Counted from the first letter of the stretch, positions 18,301 to 26,298 are shown. The stretch: 40,794 nt of DNA from JARRRD01 sp046706685 (GCA_046706685.1 JBJKPE010000014.1:1-40794); one strand, 5' to 3'. Notes: generated from the sequence alone by a model not told the origin. A program made the numbers and translations.

Positions 18301-18393
18301 TATATGAGGATATTGGGCAGGGTCTACCCTGGAAATAGGGTGGAGGGCATCATCGCCCTTGTCGATCCGGGGGAGGTCATAAGGCTGATATGA
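15319..18393 (+). CDS. addA: AddA/RecB-type UvrD-family helicase-nuclease
   Basis: A 1024-residue superfamily 1A helicase with a C-terminal nuclease. Walker A is ASAGSGKT (21-28, K27). Walker B is LIDEFQDTS with D378-E379. GDTKQAIYGFRNAD (motif III/IV) and KTNYRSLWRI follow, and VMTVHKAKGLEFPVV and YVGFTRP are motifs V and VI. The RecB-type nuclease has GEFIHRVF, then DRVVLDEG and VIDYKTG (D975, K977) and a Q...Y tail. With AddB it would process double-strand breaks into 3' overhangs for RecA. Its last 4 bp overlap the next start (ATGA), so the two are translationally coupled. The order addA-addB is the reverse of the Bacillus operon. No Shine-Dalgarno is evident. Confidence 0.9.
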   Translation: MSDILEKDSLIHFPHFAVLKASAGSGKTHTLTKRFVQFILSDRVPGNGLRNVLAVTFSNNAAKEMKARTLDWLKSVYFGDAQRVEELACIVSLDKDRMIEKAGFLIEEILENYSDFQVKTIDSFMTTVFKASAVDFGYNPEFDILMRNDSLMAYSFDIFLRSVREGTGGADLFDEIISLVLAGRKKDESYLWDPSAVLLEEIKAVYSALAATGKKPLVEDFSLEAGRLRDGLRAQMKEIEHAIESSGLERRSNSAYVTVLPEVKAGRFADLIGRKMKAPPVNKPKRGQSAASYDLILRMWEEFGELARRYTALHVLSCYTPYLRLYEAFRETVESLKRQQGKVFIEDINRNLSEYLRSELVPDIYFRIGETVFHFLIDEFQDTSPVQWKNLFPLMENSLSQRGSVFVVGDTKQAIYGFRNADYTIMKKCETENPFPSAEHIVRELKTNYRSLWRILEFNERIFKQIVAANTEYSAAGEMSGLTSYIQKVRDGRESPGYSEVVILERDDEDPPERQKVVELIGELTRRGYNYGDIAVLTARNEGAVRTTAWLNEKDIPFISYSSLDIRRRKITGEIVSLLNFLDSPTDDLSFASFVLGDIFESVFLLRDREGRQRLRDFIFRNRERRPLYKAFQKEFGALWDEYFSGLFRSAGYFPLYDLVTEVFNVFTVFDLMAVEEAALVKILEVVKDFEGQGSNSLRDFLTFAGDESGEQEWNMEVPKGENAVKVMTVHKAKGLEFPVVIILLYEEGNRGFDYIVQEDDEGVRLLKITRDTMESDPVFGGLYGDAALREKVNRLNSMYVGFTRPGEELHVIGVRGRGKGYPFDILGEEVFQPSAKPEGKQAVVPEKPAQATIIHRHRRIEFPAGPDDMISIEERRRGEFIHRVFCFVEYVDEGFDGRLAEIVKRLREETGDVYNDEEIAGAVLRTVELDGLREYFTRRSDREVKLEQEFSDREGNLFRMDRVVLDEGRVTVIDYKTGRDRAAQDKYMLQVRTYMRILGRVYPGNRVEGIIALVDPGEVIRLI

Positions 18394-21218
18394 AGGCGTT
18401 CCTTCTCTCGCCTGCGGGGAACCTCATAGAGGAAGTTCTCCACCGTCTTGAAGGCACGGGCCGCGACTATTCACCGAGCATGGTGGTCTTCCCGGGCAAG
18501 AGACCTTCCCATTTTCTGAGAAAGGCCCTGGCCGGAAAAATCGGCGACAGCTTCATCCCGCCGGCCGTGTTTTCGATGGACGAATTCATCGATCGCCTTA
18601 GTGAAGGCATACTCGGAGGAAGAAGGGTCGAGACCATAGATGCCGTCTCGATCCTGTATGACATCCACAGAAAAATGAAGGACCCTCTCGGAGGCGCCGG
18701 GTTCATGACGCCGGACAGCTTTTTTCCCCTGGGCCTCAAGATATACCGGGACATCGAGGAACTGTACATAGAGGGGATCGGCATCCGCAAGGTTGAAGAG
18801 GTGCGCCACTACACAGATGAGACGATACCCGAACAGTCGGTGAAGAGGCTGCAGTCGCTCGCTTTTTTCTATGAGGAATTCTACAGATATGTGGAGGACA
18901 GGGGGTTTTCAACGAGATCACTCAGATACCGGAGTGTGGCGGAAAGGGCGGAAGAACTCATACCCGCGGCGTTCCGCAGGATAATATTCGCCGGCTTCCA
19001 TGCCCTGACCGGGGCGGAGAAGACCCTCTTCGCCGGACTGGGCGGTTCCGGCATCACGACGTTCCTCTTCCAGGACGGCCCTGGCATGAAGGAGATAATC
19101 GGGCAGCTCGGGATGGAGGCCGAATGTGACGACCGGGAAGCGCCCCTTGCGGAGATCAGTTTTTACGGCAGCCCCGACACCCACGGCCAGGTATATGCTT
19201 TGGGACGGAACCTTAACTCGGAGGCCGAAGCTGGAATAATTCCCGACGAAAGGACTGCGGTGGTGCTTCCATCCTCGGAGACGCTCTTCCCGCTGCTGCG
19301 GCAGGGACTGCCGGTTGTTGACGAAGAGGAGTATAACATTTCGATGGGCTACCCGCTGCAGCGAACCCCGGTGTTCGGTTTTCTCAGCAGCCTTATGGAA
19401 CTCATAAACTCCATGGATGGCGACCGCGTCTATATCCCCACTTATATAAGGTTCATCCTCCATCCCTATACCAAGAACATCTATTACAGGGGCAATGCCG
19501 AGTTGACCAGGATAATGTTCCATGCGCTGGAAGATGAACTCACAAGGAACAGGACGAAGACCTTTATAACACTCTCCGGAATCGAAGGAGATGAGAAGAC
19601 GCTCCGTAACATGATGGAGCGCATCCCGGAGGTGGAGGGACTTAAGGAGACCGCTGTCAGGAAACATCTGAGAACTATTCACGAAAACACCATAGAAAAA
19701 TTCCTCTGTTTCGGGAACCTGATGGATTTTGCCTCCCGGTGCACGGAGCTCCTCACTTACATTCACAATAACAGCACCGCCCGGCTGCATCCCCTCTTTC
19801 ATCCCTTTGCAGAGTCTCTTGTCAGGCACCTCGATGTCATCTCCCGCTCGCTCATGAAGGACATGGTTTTTTCCGAAAGGACGAGCTATTTCAGCTTCTT
19901 CCGCAAGTATATAACGACTTGTCACACTCCCTTTGACGGTGCCCCCGTGAAGGGTCTCCAGGTGCTTGGTTTTCTGGAAACGAGGAACATCAAATTCGAT
20001 AGGGTCTTTATCCTTGACGCCAACGAAGAAATTCTGCCGGGCACGAAGAAGGAGGACACGCTCCTCCCCTTCAAGGCCAGGCGCATCCTGGGACTGCCGA
20101 CGTACATCGACAGGGACAGGCTGGCGGCATATTATTTTGAGACGCTGATCAGGGGCGCAAAGGAGGTGCATCTCTTCTTCGTCGAGAATGACAGAAAGGA
20201 GAAATCGAGGTTTGTCGAAAAACTCCTGTGGGAAATGCAGAAGAAGGACAGGACTACTGAGACAAAAGGATACCTGCAAACGGTGGAATACAAGGTCAGG
20301 CTGAAAAACAGTGAGCCGGGGGAGATAGGAAAAACGGAAGATATGGCCGCATACCTGCGGAGCTTCACTTACAGCCCGACCGCCCTCGATACATACCTCT
20401 CATGCCCCCTTCAATTCTATTACAGATATGTCCTTGGGATCGACAGGAAGGAAGGGGTTTCCGGGGAGATCGAGCGGGTTGATATAGGGAAGTTCGTACA
20501 CAGGGCCGTCTCGGCGTATTTCTCCACGAGGAAGGGGTTCGCTTTGAAAGCTGAAGACCTTGGTGTTGAAGAGATGGAAAGCCTTGTGGATAAACTTTTC
20601 GCCCTGGAATACGGCGAAGATCTCTCAGGGGCGGTCTATCTCCTCAAGATGCAGATCAGACGGCATCTGGCCGACCTCATCCTGGGATACTATCTGCCTC
20701 TTGCACTGGAGGAGCCGCTCCTGATCCTGGAAAGCGAGAAGAATATCGGGGGAGCGCTCGGCGGCTTCAGGGTCAAGGGCCGGGTTGACAGTGTCGAGAA
20801 GAGAGGCGGCAGGACCTGGATAATCGATTACAAGACGGGGGCGAGCCGGAACCGGCTCAGGATCGATTTCGATAGGCTCGATCCTGAAGACAGGGGAACA
20901 TGGGAGAGGGCGGTAGGCAGCCTCCAGCTTCCCGTTTATCTCCAGATATACTCCGCGATGACGGGAACGAGTGCGGATAACCTGGATGCGACGTTTCTCC
21001 TCCTTGGCAAGTCGGTGATAAGCAGGGATATAGAACTTCCTCTTTTCGGCGGCGCCGATCCGGGGCAGGCTTTAGAAGATCTGAAAACGGTGACTATCGG
21101 CCTTCTCAATGAGATTGCCGACCCTGAAGTCTCCTTCAGCCCGACGGCGGACAGGAAGTCCATGTGTCCGGGATGCAGCTTCCGCTACATCTGCGGCACC
21201 CAGTGGGTGTCGGCCTAG
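18390..21218 (+). CDS. addB: AddB-like PD-(D/E)XK nuclease with Fe-S cysteines
   Basis: A 942-residue partner of AddA. The helicase-like N-terminal part lacks a usable Walker A: VVFPGKRPSHFLRKALA stands where GxxGxGKT would be. It still has later motifs such as LQVLGFLETRNIKFDRVFIL and DANEEILPG. The C-terminal nuclease has SPTALDTYLSCPLQFYYRYV (C672), GKFVHRAVSAYF and WIIDYKTG (D813, K815). It ends with CPGCSFRYIC, giving C926, C929 and C935; with C672 these are the four cysteines that hold the AddB iron-sulfur staple. Together with AddA it forms the two-nuclease break-repair complex. It converges on the IF-2-like gene with only 4 bp between stops. Recognition of a Chi-like site cannot be judged from sequence. 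Confidence 0.87.
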   Translation: MKAFLLSPAGNLIEEVLHRLEGTGRDYSPSMVVFPGKRPSHFLRKALAGKIGDSFIPPAVFSMDEFIDRLSEGILGGRRVETIDAVSILYDIHRKMKDPLGGAGFMTPDSFFPLGLKIYRDIEELYIEGIGIRKVEEVRHYTDETIPEQSVKRLQSLAFFYEEFYRYVEDRGFSTRSLRYRSVAERAEELIPAAFRRIIFAGFHALTGAEKTLFAGLGGSGITTFLFQDGPGMKEIIGQLGMEAECDDREAPLAEISFYGSPDTHGQVYALGRNLNSEAEAGIIPDERTAVVLPSSETLFPLLRQGLPVVDEEEYNISMGYPLQRTPVFGFLSSLMELINSMDGDRVYIPTYIRFILHPYTKNIYYRGNAELTRIMFHALEDELTRNRTKTFITLSGIEGDEKTLRNMMERIPEVEGLKETAVRKHLRTIHENTIEKFLCFGNLMDFASRCTELLTYIHNNSTARLHPLFHPFAESLVRHLDVISRSLMKDMVFSERTSYFSFFRKYITTCHTPFDGAPVKGLQVLGFLETRNIKFDRVFILDANEEILPGTKKEDTLLPFKARRILGLPTYIDRDRLAAYYFETLIRGAKEVHLFFVENDRKEKSRFVEKLLWEMQKKDRTTETKGYLQTVEYKVRLKNSEPGEIGKTEDMAAYLRSFTYSPTALDTYLSCPLQFYYRYVLGIDRKEGVSGEIERVDIGKFVHRAVSAYFSTRKGFALKAEDLGVEEMESLVDKLFALEYGEDLSGAVYLLKMQIRRHLADLILGYYLPLALEEPLLILESEKNIGGALGGFRVKGRVDSVEKRGGRTWIIDYKTGASRNRLRIDFDRLDPEDRGTWERAVGSLQLPVYLQIYSAMTGTSADNLDATFLLLGKSVISRDIELPLFGGADPGQALEDLKTVTIGLLNEIADPEVSFSPTADRKSMCPGCSFRYICGTQWVSA

Positions 21219-21222
21219 GTGT

Positions 21223-21960
21223 TTACTTCCGTATGACAGCGCCGGCGGGTCGCCATACCTCAGCCTTCTTCTGCGGGCGGTAGCTCTCAACGAGATCCCC
21301 GGCCTTCACTCCGCTGAAGTTTCTTATCCTTATGCCCGCTTGCTGGCCGGGCGAGGCTGTCTGTGCGGCATGTTCCCCTATATGCAGCGACTCTATCGTG
21401 CCGGAGTAAACGGGCCCCATTGCAGAGATGATCCGAAAGTGCTGACCTACGGCGAGACGGCCTTCAACGACTTCGCACCCTGCGATGACCCCCTTTCTGC
21501 TGCTCTTGAAAAGCGCTATAACCTTTGCGAAGCCGATGATCTGATCACCCGGGTGATGGGGAGGAATGCCTTCAGCGAGGAGCTTCAGATCGTCCGTCAA
21601 TGTATATATCACACTATAGAGTCTGACTTCGACGTTATGGATCCTTAATATCTTTTCGACTCCGGGGAGCACGTCAACCTGAAAGCCGACAATCAGCCTG
21701 CCTGCTGTTTCTGCCAGGAATACGTCCGACGCGGTAACGGCGCCCAGCCCCTTCCGGACGATGCTGACATCCATTCCGGGTATCACAATCCCCGAAATAG
21801 CGGTTTCCGCGGCTTCGAGACTCCCTTCGGAGTCGCATTTGAGCACAACCTCAAGCTTCGGCCGGGCCTCTTCAGTGGAGGCATACTGCGTGGTTTTCCC
21901 CGTCTTGATCACCGGGCTTTGCCGCTTTCGGGGCCTGGTTTCTTTATGAGTATGTGTCAT
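21223..21960 (-). CDS. Stand-alone IF-2 C-terminal domain protein
   Basis: A 245-residue protein that matches only the C-terminal half of translation initiation factor IF-2. After a basic lead (about 1-30) comes LEVVLKCDSEGSLEAAETAI, then GLGAVTASDVFLAE and RLIVGFQVDV, corresponding to IF-2 domain III. IYTLTDDLKLLAEG, KSSRKGVIAGCEVVEG and GQQAGIRIRNFSGVKAGDLVE correspond to the final beta-barrel domain that in IF-2 binds formyl-methionyl-tRNA. There is no GTP-binding domain, and none is encoded upstream in any frame. The gene has its own start, preceded by GGGAGC. It could bind initiator tRNA or ribosomes without GTP hydrolysis. The motifs are well kept, so it looks like a working derivative rather than debris. 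Confidence 0.85.
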   Translation of the reverse strand: MTHTHKETRPRKRQSPVIKTGKTTQYASTEEARPKLEVVLKCDSEGSLEAAETAISGIVIPGMDVSIVRKGLGAVTASDVFLAETAGRLIVGFQVDVLPGVEKILRIHNVEVRLYSVIYTLTDDLKLLAEGIPPHHPGDQIIGFAKVIALFKSSRKGVIAGCEVVEGRLAVGQHFRIISAMGPVYSGTIESLHIGEHAAQTASPGQQAGIRIRNFSGVKAGDLVESYRPQKKAEVWRPAGAVIRK

Positions 21961-22234
21961 TTACGCTGCTCCCTTGTTCCATAACTCCGTCAAGCAAGTC
22001 AGTTAAGAGATAACTTGAGCAATTAAAAACCCTAAAAGTTACAGTGCAAGTTTACCTGCCTCCGGCAGCAATAATAGTAATGCTATCACTCAATAGGAGA
22101 TATCGCAACCGTAAGACCCGCAATGGAGGAGTTTCCTCTCGGGAGGGACGGAGATTGCAACTGTGGTGAAAATAATTTTGTGCTTGACAAAATAACTGTT
22201 CGGAGACCAAGATTTATTTAGGAGGCGGTGGGGG

Positions 22235-22534
22235 ATGGACAAAATCAACTGTTGGGAGTTCTATGACTGCGGCAGGCAACCCGGAGGTGGCAATGTCCGG
22301 GAACTGGGAACATGCCCTGTTGCTACGGAGAAGAAGCTGGACGGAGTACACGGGGGCGCGAATGCCGGAAGGGCATGCTGGGTGGTAGGCGGAACGCTCT
22401 GCAACGGAAAGATACAGGAGACGTTCCTGAAGAAGTACGACGGCTGCATGGAGTGCGATTTTTACAAGAAAGTAAAGGAAGAAGAATCATCAGCTTTCAT
22501 GCTTTCGGCAAGCCTTTATATGATGCTCCATTAA
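22235..22534 (+). CDS. Small two-CW domain protein
   Basis: A 99-residue protein with the two-CW Cys-rich domain: INCWEFYDCGRQPGG, LGTCPV, NAGRACWVVGGTLCNGK, TFLKKYDGCMECDFYKKV. Eight cysteines and the paired CW motifs are in place, probably binding metal or forming a redox-sensitive fold. The domain often sits at the end of chemotaxis and sensor proteins; here it stands alone. The same domain recurs at the C-terminus of the haem-sensor kinase at 31997-33799. The start follows TTTAGGAGGCGG. A TTGACA about 50 bp upstream may be part of its promoter. The exact biochemical role is unknown. Confidence 0.8.
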   Translation: MDKINCWEFYDCGRQPGGGNVRELGTCPVATEKKLDGVHGGANAGRACWVVGGTLCNGKIQETFLKKYDGCMECDFYKKVKEEESSAFMLSASLYMMLH

Positions 22535-22635
22535 GAGGATACTTAACAGGAATCGAATTTCGCCTCCTGCACTGCGGATCAAAACTCGGGGCGCTCGCCT
22601 GAACAGTTCTCCAAACGCATCACATCAGGAAAAAG

Positions 22636-22711
22636 TGGAGCCGGGAATCGGACTCGAACCGACGACCTGCTGATTACGAATCAGCTGCTCTACCAACTGA
22701 GCTATCCCGGC
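22636..22711 (-). tRNA. tRNA-Thr (anticodon CGT)
   Basis: The minus strand folds into a full cloverleaf. Acceptor GCCGGGA pairs with TCCCGGC, the D arm is GCTC/GAGC, the anticodon stem GCTGA/TCAGC has loop TTCGTAA (anticodon CGT), and the T arm is GTCGG/CCGAT with TTCGAGT. A CCA end is encoded. Length is 76 nt. Confidence 0.96.
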
Positions 22712-22817
22712 AGAAGAGATATTTTAGCAGAAAGTCAGGAATATTTCCTCACTTCCGGAATGGTTCATTGCGCGGTCCCGAAAGCCTTCGGGCGTAAGGG
22801 GTCCTCCCGGGATGGAG

Positions 22818-22857
22818 CAAACAAAACAGGGCGATGGACCAAGTCCACCGCCCTGTT
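22818..22857 (-). terminator. Intrinsic terminator of the secreted-protein gene
   Basis: On the minus strand AACAGGGCG (22857-22849) pairs with CGCCCTGTT (22833-22825). An inner GTGGAC/GTCCAT stem closes a short loop, and TTGTTT follows. It lies just after the stop at 22876. Confidence 0.8.
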
Positions 22858-22875
22858 CATTGCCGCCATCAGCCG

Positions 22876-25251
22876 TTACTGCCTCGTTCCAGTGAAATTC
22901 TGACCCGTCCAATTCGCGTCGTTTATGTTAAGTGAGATACTCGTCGGCTTAAATGTATATCTGTTCTTGCTTGGAGTGATCGTGTATGCGCCGTTTGGGA
23001 GCCCTGTGAAAATGTAAGTCCCACTTCCATTAGTGTTTGTGGATCCTGTTGTCGTTCCGGTGATGGTGATGGTAACTCCAGGGACGGGACTTCCTCCCGC
23101 AGTGGCAACTGTCCCGGAAATCGAAAAGACGTTTCCTGTGTTTGCCGTGCCGATGAAATTCTCCCCGGCAATGTCCCCGTTACTTATAGAGACTGTCAGA
23201 TTTGCAGGCGTGAACGTATATCCCGCCAGACTGGGCGTAATCGTATAGCTGCCATTGGCCAGCCCGCCAAAGCTGTAATTTCCATTCGTGTCCGTGGTTG
23301 TGGTACCTGAAGCCGCTCCGCTTAAAGTAATGGTGACCCCGGCCAGCGTGCCACCTCCTGATGCGGAAACGGTCCCTGAAATCGAGTAGGTGGCATTTGC
23401 CAATGATGTCGCCGCGAAATTCTGTCCGATTACATTAGCGCCATTCACGGTTACTGTAATGGTTGTCGGCGTGAAAGCATAACCCGCAGCAGTGGGCGTA
23501 ATAGTATAGGTGCCGCCGTCGGCCAGGCCCGGGAAGCTGTAGTTGCCGCCTGTGACGGAGGTAACTGTACCGCTTCCCGCCCCCGTCAGGTTGATCGTAA
23601 CTCCAGGTACCGCAACCGTCCCGGCTAAAGAGTAGCCGCTCCCCGTTCCGCTGGAACACGAAGGAAAATTAAAGGAGGCTATGCGGGTGCTCCAGTAGTA
23701 CCCGGTTGTCTGGAGATATTCAGTCGTATACCAGAAGGTACAGTCGTCCATGGGGTCGACAGTCATGCCGCTGTAATCGCCCCAGCGGTTGTATTTTGTC
23801 TGCGACCCGGCACCCTCGACAATAGACTGCTCGCCTTCCATAACACCTTTGGGGTCTACGCCGGGTATGTGGCCAGTATACCGGATGGCAGGATGCATCG
23901 AGTCGCCCGAAACGCTGTAACCAAGGGCAATATCACCAACATTGTCCATGGCGATGCTACCCATCCATCTATAGTCTGAATCGGGTGCATAGGTACCCTC
24001 CTGATATAATGCGGGCGTTCCGTTCGGGTCGCGTACTTCGTACCAGCGAATTCCGGTGTTGCCGTTACCTGTGTCTACGGAATGATTTACAACCAGCGAT
24101 TCGTTGGTTCCGAAGTTTCGGTAGGCAAGCCGGTACATCAACCGGTCGCCCAGCGAGTCAAGCAGCTGGTTTGTACCGGTCTGCGGTATACAGGAGCCTC
24201 CGCCGCAGGCCTCGGTAAAAGGAGCTACGGGGATACTTACCGGTCCGGTGAACGTCGAGTTGGCCGCATTATTGAAGTCGACGTGAAACTTCCAGATGTT
24301 AAGAGAGTTGCCGCCGAAATTAAGGAAGAAGTCCGGCGATCCGTCCGGAGGCATTGTCAGACCGTCCAGATCAGAAGGCAGGAGCCCGCCATAGGCGCTG
24401 CCTACGTTGAAACATTGTATGGCCGCAGGGTTGCCAAAGAGCATGCTGGCGCGGTCCAGCGCGCAGACCTCGGCCCCGAGAAAGGAATTCCCCTTAAACT
24501 GGTTGAAGGATATATAGTAGCCGTCCGGCCACACTCCCAGTTTCGGATAGTCGGGGAAATTGCTGACAGGAAATGCATAACGGTAGTAGCTGCCGGCCGC
24601 GTCCGAACTGGTTGAAACCGCCACGCATAGATAATAAGGTGATTTGAATACGGGCTGCATCATTACCCACCTGCCTGCAACCTTGTCAAACTGGGCGACA
24701 GGATCCCCGCTATTGTTTCTTTGACAGGGACCGCCAAATCCGCTCCACAAAGTGTTTCCAGCTGCCGGGCCATACTCCGCCTTGCCCGTTGATTTATCGA
24801 ATACGGCAAACGATGCGTTCACCCACTGAACATACTGCGTTTCCCCTGCTGCCCCGTTGGTGTCGGGTGGTATGTATTGCACGGTAAACCCCGGAAAACC
24901 CGCCCCGAGACCATCAAAGCTTTCAGGTAAGGTTGTTGATACGGTCGGGCCCGTCACATACTGGAGGACCGTATCCGGTGCGGATGCCACGCGGTTGTGG
25001 GGTACGGGCAGAAGTGGTATCTCGCGAAATCCGGCCTGCGGCGGCAGCGGAAGTATGTCCCTCACAGGCGGCGATACGTCGTGGTAAATTGCCTTATAGA
25101 CCTGCGCCTGCGCCGGCATCGAATCGATTGCACTACTCCTTCCCGCAAGGGAAAGAGAAGCAAACATCGCAATAGCCAGCACGGCCAGAAAGAACCTTGC
25201 TGACGCTTCCAGTGCCTTTAACTTACTTGAGAAACTCGATGTTTCATCCAT
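22876..25251 (-). CDS. Large secreted protein with three C-terminal CarboxypepD_reg-like repeats
   Basis: About 791 residues. A signal peptide (FFLAVLAIAMFASLSLAG) leads to a domain of roughly 500 residues that I do not recognise. It is rich in aromatic and Asn/Gly residues, with phrases such as PPDTNGAAGETQYVQWVNAS and DLDGLTMPPDGSPDFFLNFG, suggesting an extracellular beta-propeller-like fold. Three tandem repeats of about 80 residues follow. Each runs from SISGTV through GVTITLSG and NYSFGGLANGSYTITPSLAG to GENFIGT, the carboxypeptidase-regulatory beta-sandwich type. The ATG at 25251 is preferred because GGGAGGT sits 7 nt before it; a GTG two codons earlier is the alternative. A riboswitch-like leader with its own promoter and terminator precedes it. 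It probably acts at the cell surface in adhesion or matrix formation. Confidence 0.8.
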   Translation of the reverse strand: MDETSSFSSKLKALEASARFFLAVLAIAMFASLSLAGRSSAIDSMPAQAQVYKAIYHDVSPPVRDILPLPPQAGFREIPLLPVPHNRVASAPDTVLQYVTGPTVSTTLPESFDGLGAGFPGFTVQYIPPDTNGAAGETQYVQWVNASFAVFDKSTGKAEYGPAAGNTLWSGFGGPCQRNNSGDPVAQFDKVAGRWVMMQPVFKSPYYLCVAVSTSSDAAGSYYRYAFPVSNFPDYPKLGVWPDGYYISFNQFKGNSFLGAEVCALDRASMLFGNPAAIQCFNVGSAYGGLLPSDLDGLTMPPDGSPDFFLNFGGNSLNIWKFHVDFNNAANSTFTGPVSIPVAPFTEACGGGSCIPQTGTNQLLDSLGDRLMYRLAYRNFGTNESLVVNHSVDTGNGNTGIRWYEVRDPNGTPALYQEGTYAPDSDYRWMGSIAMDNVGDIALGYSVSGDSMHPAIRYTGHIPGVDPKGVMEGEQSIVEGAGSQTKYNRWGDYSGMTVDPMDDCTFWYTTEYLQTTGYYWSTRIASFNFPSCSSGTGSGYSLAGTVAVPGVTINLTGAGSGTVTSVTGGNYSFPGLADGGTYTITPTAAGYAFTPTTITVTVNGANVIGQNFAATSLANATYSISGTVSASGGGTLAGVTITLSGAASGTTTTDTNGNYSFGGLANGSYTITPSLAGYTFTPANLTVSISNGDIAGENFIGTANTGNVFSISGTVATAGGSPVPGVTITITGTTTGSTNTNGSGTYIFTGLPNGAYTITPSKNRYTFKPTSISLNINDANWTGQNFTGTRQ

Positions 25252-25300
25252 AGTCACTACCTCCCTTCCTGAGTTACCTGTTTCGCCAGAAATTCTCTTA

Positions 25301-25346
25301 AATAAAAAAAGCCGAGTCCACCGAATCTTTCCTTCGGCAGCTCGGC
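25301..25346 (-). terminator. Intrinsic terminator inside the leader
   Basis: On the minus strand GCCGAG (25346-25341) pairs with CTCGGC (25316-25311), and CCGAA pairs with TTCGG within, followed by seven T. It overlaps the 3' strand of the putative aptamer, so the two folds exclude each other. Confidence 0.75.
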
Positions 25347-25410
25347 CATCTTTATTGTTTCAAGATCCGCCGCTTTCCGCCCCCTCTTCGCAAAGGGTTT
25401 GGCCTTCTCG
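25331..25410 (-). promoter_or_regulatory. GEMM-like (c-di-GMP-I type) riboswitch candidate
   Basis: The minus strand contains GGCCAAACC and a hairpin CCCTTT-GCGA-AGAGGG capped by a GNRA loop. Then come GCGGAAAGC, a second helix ATCTT/AAGAT, and GATGGCCGAGCTGCCGAAGG. This order and these junctions resemble the GEMM-I aptamer (GGCAAACC, GNRA hairpin, ACGCAAAGCC, GGYAGCCGGGTTGCC). The 3' strand overlaps a terminator, as in a transcriptional on-switch. The match is not perfect, and the choice between c-di-GMP and cGAMP cannot be made by eye. Confidence 0.5.
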
Positions 25411-25448
25411 GGACTACTTATTTCTTAATGTCCATACTTTCTAATGAC

Positions 25449-25477
25449 AAGTTATCACGGAGTGCATACATTGTCAA
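25449..25477 (-). promoter_or_regulatory. Promoter of the riboswitch-controlled secreted-protein gene
   Basis: The minus strand reads TTGACA (25477-25472), a 17 bp spacer and TAACTT (25454-25449). The predicted start near 25442 is about 30 nt before the aptamer-like fold. Confidence 0.6.
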
Positions 25478-25533
25478 ACAGTTTCTAAATCAGGCGTTTC
25501 ATCTTCTTTTAAAGAGGCTTGTGCAGCCGGCAG

Positions 25534-26070
25534 CTACTCCGCGAGGTCCCCTTCTATATCAAGGTTTATCAGGACGTCGTTGCCGACCATGAGAGCTCCG
25601 CCTCCGAGAGGCACATTCCATTTTACATCGAAATCCTGGCGGTTGATCGTGAGTGAGGCCGAAAATCCGATCGTCGTCTCTCCTCCCAGGTCCTCGGGGC
25701 TTTTTACCGGACCGAAGTATTCGGCTTCCATTGTGACGGACCGTGTTATGCCGTGAATTGTCAGGTCCCCTGAAATCCTGGCGCGATTGCCGCCCGTGCC
25801 CTCGATTTTCGTGCTTGAGAAGGTAATCTTCGGATACTTTGCAGCATCAAAAAAGTCAGCACTCAAAAGATGATCGTCCCGCTTCCTGTTCCCCGTTGTA
25901 ATGCTTGCCACCTCGATTTCCGCTGTTACCGACGATCGGGCCGGAACGGCCTGGTCGAACTCCACCGCACCTGTTAAGTTATTGAACTGACCCCTGACGT
26001 TGGTGACGGTCATGTGCTTTACAGAAAAGGCGGCTACTGAGTGGGCTGAGTCAATAGTCCATTTAGCCAT
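25534..26070 (-). CDS. yceI: YceI family protein
   Basis: A 178-residue YceI-like lipocalin-fold protein of typical length: WTIDSAHSVAAFSVKHMTVT, VRGQFNNLTGAVEFD, KRDDHLLSADFFDAAKYPKI, DLTIHGITRSVTMEAEY and FSASLTINRQDFDVKWN. Relatives bind long polyisoprenoid molecules in a hydrophobic pocket. Many are periplasmic, but this one has no signal peptide and probably stays in the cytoplasm. The start at ATG 26070 is chosen because AAGGAGG lies exactly in front; an upstream in-frame ATG would place the ribosome site inside the gene. It diverges from the response regulator across 228 bp and appears to be a single-gene unit. Confidence 0.9.
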   Translation of the reverse strand: MAKWTIDSAHSVAAFSVKHMTVTNVRGQFNNLTGAVEFDQAVPARSSVTAEIEVASITTGNRKRDDHLLSADFFDAAKYPKITFSSTKIEGTGGNRARISGDLTIHGITRSVTMEAEYFGPVKSPEDLGGETTIGFSASLTINRQDFDVKWNVPLGGGALMVGNDVLINLDIEGDLAE

Positions 26071-26298
26071 TTTTTCCTCCTTGATGATCATTATTGCCGG
26101 AATATGTATCCCGTGTTTATAACATTCCGAATTTGGCCTGTGAAAAGTATATCAGCTTTTTCTCCTATTACAAGAGCACCGGCCTTCTCACTGGCCTCAA
26201 TGATTCGTCCTGCGCACCGCCCGGCACTTGGAAAAGAAAAAACCCATGTGCTAATGTATAAAAGAGTTGCGTAAAATAACTGCATACGGGGAGCGGGA

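Noticed and set aside
18918..20279. A 453-codon open frame on the minus strand opposite addB
   Set aside because: The composition is that of an antisense shadow, with no recognisable domain, and addB motifs on the other strand are unambiguous. Similar long antisense frames opposite addA, the kinase at 12528-14996 and the haem kinase were dismissed for the same reason.
22060..22180. Possible riboswitch before the small two-CW gene
   Set aside because: A GAGGA/TCCTC hairpin and GC-rich blocks are present, but I could not fit them to GEMM, fluoride, guanidine or other known aptamer patterns.
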